Below, one piece after another: positions 16,071 through 21,308 of a stretch of 21,308 nt of DNA. Source of the DNA: a virus. Every line of letters begins with the position of its first letter. Positions within the stretch are counted from its first letter, which is position 1. The notes under the pieces were generated by a model. The model did not search any database and was not told the DNA's origin. It worked only from the letters and a program-made list of their open reading frames with translations. A program made the translations under genes and the position numbers. The stretch lies in the IMG/VR virus record IMGVR_UViG_3300005613_000473, positions 1 to 21,308 of that record, one strand, 5' to 3'.

Positions 16071-17981
16071 ATGCCAAAGGATTTACCTTCTATTGACGAA
16101 TTTGCTGAAAATAATAGTGATTTGCCATCTATAGATGAATATTTCATAGAAGAAGTTGATGGAAATCTTCCTTCTATTAATAATTTTATTGAAAAAGAAG
16201 AACTAGAAGAAAATATACAAACGATTGAAGATGCAAATGGAGAAACTTTTGCAGAGGTAAAAGATATTGTTCCTCCTTGGCAAGAACTTATTAGATTAAT
16301 AAATGATGTTAGAGAAGAAATTCCAAATATACCAGAAATCAAATATTATGATTCTGAATTAGAAAAACTTTGTGAAATCGTAGATCAGGTAAGATCAGAA
16401 ATACCAACAATACCTGAAGTAAAGTACTATGATTCAGAAATAGAAGCAATATGTGAACAAATTGATCAGGTAAAGAGTTATATCTCAAGTTCTATTTCAG
16501 AACTACCAGAGGTAAAATATTACGATAATCAAATTGTAGAAATAGAAGAAAAACTTAGTGCTATTAGTCATAGCATTAATAATCTTCCAGAACCAAAATA
16601 TTATGAGGATGATCTTCAATCAATTAAAGAAGACATTGAAAAAGTAAGGAATGAAATACCAATATTTCCAAAATGGGTAAATGAAGTTAATGAAGTTCCA
16701 GATTTTTCTTGGATTGGAAAAACTTTTAGTGTGATTGATGATGACTTTATTAAAGTTAACGACACTATTGAAACTCTTGGTGAAAAAATAAAATTAGAGA
16801 TTTCAAAATTATCCGAAGAAAATGAAACCAGATATTTTGAGAATAAGATTCAATTTGGAACTGATATTAATGACTTAGATAACAAGATTCAAGGTGAAAA
16901 AGAAAAAATTTGGAAAGAATTGAGAGAGTCTTCCCTAAAAATTTGGGAATATCATAAAGAATTTAAAGATGACGATAAAAAATTAAAAAAACAAATACTT
17001 GGCGAATATAACAAGTTAAAGCAAAGTATTAATGAAGAAATCAAAAAATACAATCAGAATAGTGTTGAGACTGATAAACTTCTTTTAAATTATTTTGAGG
17101 ATCTTAGAAAAGAAATTTCGGAACTTCCTGAAGTAAAATATTATGATGATGATCTACGCCACATCAGAGTAGACATAAAAGAACTTCGTGATATTGTAAA
17201 AAATATTAAATTAGATCAAAAATCTATACAAGAATCAATACAAGAGGGACTTCTAAATGAACCTCCTGATAAGCCAGAATCTGTAGACGGAAAAAAAGAT
17301 CCATTAACACCAATGGATCAAAAGTTTGCAACTTTAGATGATCTTGCAAATCATTATCGTTTATTCATTAATAGAATTCAGCAACAAATTTCTACAATTG
17401 GTGGAGGTGGAGCAGGATTTATTAAAGATCTTGATGACGTAAGTTTTGATCAAACAACGGGAAATAACAAACTTTTAATTTATGATCAAGCAAATTCTAA
17501 ATGGGTTGGAATTGCTAGTACGGCTTTAAGTGGATCAACAGCTTTAGTTGACTTAACAGATGTCAACATATCTAATTTGGGTGATGGTAGATTTTTAAGA
17601 TATGATGCATCATCAAGTGAATTTACTTTTTCTCCTGTTTCTGCAACTAACCTCGAATTAATCGCTGGAGATATACAGTCTGGTATTTTAACTACCACAT
17701 CAATTCTTCCGGCAACAGTAATGTCAATAAGTGCTACAACATATAGATCTGTTAATTATCAGATTCAAGTTACAGAAGGAACTAACTACAATATGACGAC
17801 AATAAATGTAATACATGATGGTACAACTACATATATGACAGAATATGGAACTATTAATCATCCCGTAGGAATTGCCACATTTTCTACTGATATTTCTGGG
17901 GGATCTTTAAGATTATTAGGTTATCCATCTTCAACTAATTCAACAACTTTTAAAGTTATCTTCACTGCGCTAGAGGTATGA
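16071..17981 (+). CDS. Fibre-like protein with coiled-coil KYYD repeats and bead C-terminus
   Basis: This 636-residue protein is probably a fibre or spike-like virion component. Residues 5-39 hold three copies of a short motif (LPSIDEF, LPSIDEY, LPSINNF). Residues 70-200 and about 340-385 are charged helical segments punctuated by five copies of (L/I)PE(V/I/P)KYY(D/E), with tyrosines at 92, 119, 150, 177 and 357. The middle (about 200-340) is Lys/Glu-rich and likely coiled coil. A Gly run at about 444 leads to two bead motifs (IKDLDDVSF..KLLIYDQANSKWVG and LVDLTDVNI..RFLRYDASSSEF). A beta-rich C-terminal domain with MTTINVIHDGTTTYMTEYG follows, a type I recall from marine phage fibre-like proteins. 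Placement between gp16 and gp17 differs from T4. The next gene starts inside its stop codon (ATGA). Confidence 0.75.
   Translation: MPKDLPSIDEFAENNSDLPSIDEYFIEEVDGNLPSINNFIEKEELEENIQTIEDANGETFAEVKDIVPPWQELIRLINDVREEIPNIPEIKYYDSELEKLCEIVDQVRSEIPTIPEVKYYDSEIEAICEQIDQVKSYISSSISELPEVKYYDNQIVEIEEKLSAISHSINNLPEPKYYEDDLQSIKEDIEKVRNEIPIFPKWVNEVNEVPDFSWIGKTFSVIDDDFIKVNDTIETLGEKIKLEISKLSEENETRYFENKIQFGTDINDLDNKIQGEKEKIWKELRESSLKIWEYHKEFKDDDKKLKKQILGEYNKLKQSINEEIKKYNQNSVETDKLLLNYFEDLRKEISELPEVKYYDDDLRHIRVDIKELRDIVKNIKLDQKSIQESIQEGLLNEPPDKPESVDGKKDPLTPMDQKFATLDDLANHYRLFINRIQQQISTIGGGGAGFIKDLDDVSFDQTTGNNKLLIYDQANSKWVGIASTALSGSTALVDLTDVNISNLGDGRFLRYDASSSEFTFSPVSATNLELIAGDIQSGILTTTSILPATVMSISATTYRSVNYQIQVTEGTNYNMTTINVIHDGTTTYMTEYGTINHPVGIATFSTDISGGSLRLLGYPSSTNSTTFKVIFTALEV
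16083..16187 (+). repeat. Triple LPSID motif at the N-terminus of the fibre-like protein
   Basis: Three short units start at residues 5, 18 and 33, each LPSI(D/N)(E/N)(F/Y), separated by acidic spacers of 6-8 residues. They look like linear binding motifs in a disordered head region, possibly docking sites on a multimeric partner. No partner can be named. Confidence 0.6.
16332..16667 (+). repeat. Four tandem KYY(D/E) helical repeats, 27-31 residues each
   Basis: Repeat starts are at residues 88, 115, 146 and 173, giving periods of 27, 31 and 27. Each begins PE(I/V/P)KYY(D/E) and continues with a charged helix such as SEIEAICEQIDQVKSYI. A fifth copy begins near base 17127. DNA copies have diverged, so this is an old protein-level repeat rather than a recent duplication. 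Confidence 0.75.
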
Positions 17982-18133
17982 AGACATTTAAACAATTTCA
18001 AGAGGAATGGTCTGATAAATATAAAAAGAGTATTGATTGCTCTAATCCAAAAGGGTTCTCTCAGAAAGCGCATTGTGCTGGAAGAAAGAAGAGAGCAAAA
18101 GGTGATACTACTAAATCAAAACCAGTTGAATGA
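17978..18133 (+). CDS. Small basic protein with capsid-targeting-like N-terminus
   Basis: This 51-residue protein begins MKTFKQFQEE. Its ATG overlaps the TGA of the fibre-like gene (ATGA at 17978-17981), and its own TGA (18131-18133) overlaps the next ATG (18130), so it sits in a chain of coupled overlaps. The first ten residues closely resemble the T4 internal protein III capsid targeting sequence MKTYQEFIAE as I remember it. The rest is strongly basic with two Cys: SIDCSNPKGFSQKAHCAGRK followed by KRAKGDTTKSKPVE. The CSNPKGFSQKAHC segment is a motif I recall from other marine phage proteins. A head-internal, DNA-contacting role is inference. The gp21-type cleavage signal is weaker here (FQEE) than in the sister gene at 19496. 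Confidence 0.7.
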   Translation: MKTFKQFQEEWSDKYKKSIDCSNPKGFSQKAHCAGRKKRAKGDTTKSKPVE

Positions 18134-19494
18134 AAAAGAACGGACGCTGCCCTGCAGGACAATATTACTGCTATACAAATAAGGAGTGTAGACCCATTCC
18201 ATCAGGATTTATGGTTGATCCTGATGGAATGCTTCGCAAAGAAAACGGTGCTTCTGTTGACGAAGGAACTCTTCATAAATGGTTTAAATCATCAAAATCT
18301 AAGGATGGAAAACCTGGTTGGGTTAATGTAGTTACAGGAGGAACCTGTGCTAGCGATGAACCTGGAGAAGGAACTCCCAAATGTGTCTCATCAGCAAAAA
18401 GAGCAAATATGACTCCTGCAGAGAGACTTTCTGCTGCAAGAAGAAAGAAAAAAGCAGATCCAGGACAGCAACAAAAAACTGGAGCTGCAAAACCAACTTA
18501 TGTTTCAACCGACAAACCAAAGAGAAAAATGAACGAAGAAAAAAAACAACCAGATCATGAACACTCAATGATTCGTTCTGAACTTGAGACAATTCGAAAG
18601 GCAGTAGATCGTCTTAAGTTAAAAATGAAGGGGGAAGGCAATGTAGAAGCATGGGTACAATCTAAAATCACTAAGGCCGCCGATTATATTGATTCTGCTG
18701 CAGATTATATTGATAGTGGTGAGCATAATGTTCATGGATCAGTGGACGAGCAAAAAGATGTTAAAGGTAAAAGTAGCGGTAAAAAAGATGCTTGTTATCA
18801 CAAAGTAAAATCTCGTTATGATGTTTGGCCTTCTGCTTATGCATCTGGTGCTTTGGTTAAATGTCGTAAAGTGGGTGCTTCTAATTGGGGAAATAAATCA
18901 GAATCTTTAGAGGTAGAGGAAGCAAAGAAGTGTTGGCCTGGTTATGAAAAGAAAGGGACTCAAAAACTTTTTGGTAAAACTTATAATCGTTGCGTAAAGA
19001 AAGAAGAATTAGAAATAGATGAGGCAGTAAGACTTCCATCAAAAACAGGAAATATTATTCTTGTAACTCTGACTTGGAGAGGTAAGTATTATGCTATTAA
19101 GATGTTCTTCCCACAAGTAACAAAACCAAGTAGGCAAGATGTTCAGACTCAAATTAATAAGGTGTATCCCGGATCAAAGGTAAATAGTTACTATATTAGT
19201 GATATTAAACCAGGAGAACAATTATTACAAACAGAAGATTGGCAGAAAGTCAATCGTCAAGATAAAACTGATGGATTAAGCAAAGCAGCAGTCAAAGCAT
19301 ATCGTCGTGAAAATCCTGGTTCAAAGTTACAAACTGCAGTAACTGAAAAAAATCCAGAAGGCAAAAGAGCAGAAAGAAGAAAATCGTTTTGTAGTCGTAT
19401 GAAAGGAATGAAAAAGAGATTAACTTCTGCAGAAACTGCGAGAGATCCAGATTCAAGAATCAATAAAGCACTTCGTCGTTGGAACTGTAACTAA
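18130..19494 (+). CDS. Cys-rich basic mosaic protein, function unknown
   Basis: This 454-residue protein is built from several small units. In order: Cys7/Cys14/Cys20 in GRCPAGQYYCYTNKECRPIP; GWVNVVTGGTC to KCVSSAKRANMTPAERLSAA (63-103, Cys73 and Cys85); EAWVQSKITKAADYIDSAAD (about 173-192), a helical motif common in marine phage proteins; KKDACYHKVKSRYDVWPSAY, ASGALVKC (218-245); CWPGYEKKGTQKLFGKTYNR, C (268-288); a beta/alpha domain at 309-357 (TWRGKYYAIKMFFP, YPGSKVNSYY) shared with the 108-residue protein; and a basic C-terminus with FCSRMKGMKKRLTS and SRINKALRRWNC. I recall such units in cyanophages but know no function. Paired Cys and basic charge suggest metal or nucleic acid binding; that is inference. 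A TGA lies immediately before the ATG in this frame. Confidence 0.8.
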   Translation: MKKNGRCPAGQYYCYTNKECRPIPSGFMVDPDGMLRKENGASVDEGTLHKWFKSSKSKDGKPGWVNVVTGGTCASDEPGEGTPKCVSSAKRANMTPAERLSAARRKKKADPGQQQKTGAAKPTYVSTDKPKRKMNEEKKQPDHEHSMIRSELETIRKAVDRLKLKMKGEGNVEAWVQSKITKAADYIDSAADYIDSGEHNVHGSVDEQKDVKGKSSGKKDACYHKVKSRYDVWPSAYASGALVKCRKVGASNWGNKSESLEVEEAKKCWPGYEKKGTQKLFGKTYNRCVKKEELEIDEAVRLPSKTGNIILVTLTWRGKYYAIKMFFPQVTKPSRQDVQTQINKVYPGSKVNSYYISDIKPGEQLLQTEDWQKVNRQDKTDGLSKAAVKAYRRENPGSKLQTAVTEKNPEGKRAERRKSFCSRMKGMKKRLTSAETARDPDSRINKALRRWNCN

Positions 19495-19495
19495 A

Positions 19496-19525
19496 ATGAA
19501 ATCCTTTAAACAATTCCTTTCAGAA
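19496..19525 (+). other. Candidate capsid targeting peptide MKSFKQFLSE
   Basis: Ten codons encode MKSFKQFLSE, matching T4 IPIII MKTYQEFIAE at M1, K2, F7 and E10, with conservative changes at 3, 4 and 8. The LSE end fits the gp21 cleavage consensus. A second copy, MKTFKQFQEE, is at 17978-18007; the two copies share M1, K2, FKQF at 4-7 and E10. Confidence 0.5.
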
Positions 19526-19822
19526 AGCGTAAATATTACAGGAGATTTCAATGGAAATCTTTATATAAATGGTTCAAAATCTCAATCAGAATCTGTTGAT
19601 GAGCAATTCGTTGCTGATATTGTTTGGGAGGGGAAACTTTACCGCATGGAAATTTCCTCAGATAAAATTCCATCTAGAGAATCTCTGGGGGAACAAATTC
19701 AAGAAACATATCCAGGTGCTGTTGTCCATAACATTTATCCAGCACAATATAATTCAAACAGTGCATTAAGAATTACAGGAATTAAAAGATATCAACCAGA
19801 AAAATTAAGTTGGACGGACTAA
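19496..19822 (+). CDS. Small protein with capsid-targeting-like N-terminus and duplicated WxGKxY domain
   Basis: This 108-residue protein begins MKSFKQFLSE, very close to the T4 IPIII targeting peptide MKTYQEFIAE, and LSE fits the gp21 prohead protease cleavage rule (L/I)-x-E. Cleavage after Glu10 would leave SVNITGDFNGN at the new N-terminus. Residues 38-81 repeat a domain of the preceding 454-residue protein: W44, G46, K47, Y49, P59-S60-R61, Q67-I68 and Y72-P73-G74 match W316, G318, K319, Y321, P333-S334-R335, Q341-I342 and Y346-P347-G348, with a single two-residue gap. The ATG follows the upstream TAA by one base, and the next gene begins 4 bases after its stop, so it is translationally linked to both. 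Function unknown; an internal head protein is the leading idea. Confidence 0.75.
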   Translation: MKSFKQFLSESVNITGDFNGNLYINGSKSQSESVDEQFVADIVWEGKLYRMEISSDKIPSRESLGEQIQETYPGAVVHNIYPAQYNSNSALRITGIKRYQPEKLSWTD

Positions 19823-19826
19823 TAAT

Positions 19827-21143
19827 ATGGCTCAGTGGAATAAAAACATACAAGATTATTTGAATCAGGAAAGAACTCTTCATGAGGTGATAATGTGTGC
19901 CGATAGATACGGCAATATTGGAAACTGTGGTGTTGGTGGAACTGGAAATACCAGTGGAGATGCTTTTGGGAGGATGAGAATATCTCAACCTCTTACACTT
20001 TTTGATAGTTTTCATAGGTATAGAGATAATAATCTTTGGGAAGAATCTCTTGTCGGAACTGGTGCTACCGTTGGTATTGTAACATCACAAGGTTTAGTTG
20101 ATATTGGTATTGGAACTACTGCTGGTTGCTCTGTGATTAGAGAAACTACAAAAGTATTCTCATATCAACCAGGCAAATCACTATTAATATTAAACACATT
20201 TGTTCCAGCAACACCAAAAGAAAATCTAAGACAAAGGATTGGATACTTTGGTGCCGATAATGGAATGTATTTTGAAATTGATGGAACGGATGTATATTTT
20301 GTAGAAAGAAGTCTATCAACTGGAACAGAAACAAGAGTATTGCAAGATGATTGGAATGTTGATAAGTTAGATGGAACTGGTGTTTCTGGTATTACATTAG
20401 ATACCACCAAAGCACAAATCCTTTGGATGGATGTTGAGTGGTTAGGACTTGGAACGGTTAGGATGGGATTTGTAATTGATGGGAGAATGATTCACTGCCA
20501 TTCATTCCATCATGCAAATATTATCCAATCAACTTATATCACAACAGCATCATTACCTTTAAGATATGAGATTGCGAATACTGGAATTACGACAAGTTCA
20601 AGCACACTCAAACAAGTATGTTCTACTGTAATTTCGGAAGGAGGTTATGAACTTCGTGGACTACAACAAGCAATAGGAACTCCAATTCAAACTCCATATA
20701 CTCTTTCTATTGCTGGAACTTTTTATCCAATAATTAGTTTAAGATTGAAATCATCCCCAGATAGATTGGATGCAATTGTTATTTTGACTGCTATTTCTTT
20801 GATGGGTGTGGGTAATGGTATCAATTATAACTGGCAGATGAGAGCATCTGGAACTACAACAGGAGGAACTTGGACAAGTGCTGGTATTGATAGTGCGGTG
20901 GAATATAAACTGAATGGAACTGGTATAACTGGGGGAAGAATATTAGCATCTGGATTCTTCAATTCTGCAAATCAAGGTTCGCCAAATCTTGATATTCTTA
21001 AAGAAGCACTCTTTAAGTTTCAGTTAGAACGAAATGGATTGACTGGAACTCCTTATGAACTCACACTTGTTGTTGCTGCAAGTCCAATATCAAGTAGTGA
21101 AGAAGTTTATGCGGCATTAGATTGGGAAGAGATTAGTAGGTAA
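19827..21143 (+). CDS. Virion-type beta-rich protein before gp17
   Basis: This 438-residue protein has no signal peptide or transmembrane segment. Its N-terminus has MCADRYGNIGNCG (Cys24 and Cys34) and then DAFGRMRISQPLTLFDSFHR, Y at 45-65. The DAFGR.R.S.P.TLFDS motif is one I recall in phage structural or tail-associated proteins, including marine T4-like ones. The rest alternates beta strands and Gly/Thr turns (GYFGADNGMYFEIDGTDVYF, IGTPIQTPYTLSIAGTFYPI), consistent with a large sandwich or jelly-roll-like fold (WMDVEWLGLGTVRMGFVIDG). It ends in LDWEEISR five bases before gp17. A virion attachment or decoration role is likely from its type; it is not a T4 gene counterpart that I can name. 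Confidence 0.7.
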   Translation: MAQWNKNIQDYLNQERTLHEVIMCADRYGNIGNCGVGGTGNTSGDAFGRMRISQPLTLFDSFHRYRDNNLWEESLVGTGATVGIVTSQGLVDIGIGTTAGCSVIRETTKVFSYQPGKSLLILNTFVPATPKENLRQRIGYFGADNGMYFEIDGTDVYFVERSLSTGTETRVLQDDWNVDKLDGTGVSGITLDTTKAQILWMDVEWLGLGTVRMGFVIDGRMIHCHSFHHANIIQSTYITTASLPLRYEIANTGITTSSSTLKQVCSTVISEGGYELRGLQQAIGTPIQTPYTLSIAGTFYPIISLRLKSSPDRLDAIVILTAISLMGVGNGINYNWQMRASGTTTGGTWTSAGIDSAVEYKLNGTGITGGRILASGFFNSANQGSPNLDILKEALFKFQLERNGLTGTPYELTLVVAASPISSSEEVYAALDWEEISR

Positions 21144-21148
21144 TTATT

Positions 21149-21308
21149 ATGAGTGATGTCTATTTGGGAAATCCGCTCCTTAAAAAAGCAAATACTCCAA
21201 TTGAGTTCACTCAAGAACAAATTGAGGAGTTTATTAAATGTCAAAGTGATCCTGTATATTTTGCAAAAAACTATGTAAAGATTGTAACTCTTGATAAAGG
21301 ATTACAAC
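21149..21308 (+). CDS. gp17: Large terminase subunit gp17, 5' end only
   Basis: The frame opens at ATG 21149 and runs off the window after 53 codons. The visible N-terminus (MSDVYLGNPLLKKANTPIEF, then TQEQIEEFIKCQSDPVYFAK, then NYVKIVTLDKG) is the characteristic start of gp17 in marine T4-like phages. This is the packaging ATPase-nuclease that pumps DNA into the prohead, stimulated by gp16. The Walker A and nuclease motifs lie beyond the window and cannot be checked. The start codon is 5 bases after the upstream stop, and the start lacks a Shine-Dalgarno sequence. Confidence 0.88.
   Translation, partial: MSDVYLGNPLLKKANTPIEFTQEQIEEFIKCQSDPVYFAKNYVKIVTLDKGLQ

Noticed and set aside
16041-16084. 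Inverted repeat AAATCC (16041-16046) and GGATTT (16079-16084) as a hairpin or terminator around the fibre-like gene start.
   Set aside because: A six-base stem with a loop of about 32 bases is weak, and no T run follows.
17978-19494. Programmed frameshift fusing the 51-residue basic protein to the 454-residue protein, which overlap by ATGA.
   Set aside because: The frame of the downstream gene has a TGA at 18127-18129 immediately before its ATG, so a shift would have to occur in a single-codon window, and no slippery heptamer is present. Simple translational coupling explains the overlap.

Overview
The window is a 21.3 kb piece of the late structural and packaging region of a T4-like myovirus, most likely a marine one (cyanophage, or a related phage of another AT-rich marine bacterium). 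The basis is the gene content, recognised from memory of T4 and cyanophage proteins: baseplate wedge gp8, neck proteins gp13 and gp14, tail completion protein gp15, small terminase gp16 and the start of large terminase gp17, in T4 order. All genes are on the + strand and tightly packed, with overlaps or gaps of 0-45 bases. The DNA is AT-rich throughout. I see no tRNA, CRISPR array, insertion sequence, integrase or convincing hairpin terminator.

Layout. 1-816 is the 3' end of a large virion protein. 839-2452 is a fibre-like protein ending in a cupredoxin-like domain. 2488-4044 is gp8. 4051-11634 is a giant 2527-residue virion protein that, with two small genes (11636-11872 and 11888-12274), fills the interval where T4 carries genes 9-12 and wac. 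12299-15575 holds gp13, gp14 and gp15, the neck and tail-top proteins; gp14 and gp15 carry long C-terminal additions. 15586-16026 is gp16. 16071-21143 is a 5 kb block of five genes not found between gp16 and gp17 in T4: a coiled-coil fibre-like protein, a 51-residue basic protein, a 454-residue Cys-rich mosaic protein, a 108-residue protein and a 438-residue virion-type protein. gp17 starts at 21149 and runs off the window.

How they work together. Most products should be virion parts: baseplate and fibres, neck, and the DNA-packaging motor. Late transcription is probably driven from short AT boxes of the T4 late type (AATAAATA or CATAAATA) 16-21 bases before four of the start codons. Between these boxes, translational coupling through overlapping or adjacent stop and start codons looks likely.

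Most worth a second look: (1) two of the small genes between gp16 and gp17 begin with a decapeptide very like the T4 internal-protein capsid targeting sequence, suggesting proteins packed inside the head and injected with DNA; (2) a domain of the 454-residue protein is duplicated in the adjacent 108-residue protein; (3) the fibre-like protein ends in a cupredoxin-like domain that keeps all four type 1 copper ligands; (4) three small beta-rich modules recur across several otherwise unrelated virion proteins, including gp8, gp14 and gp15.
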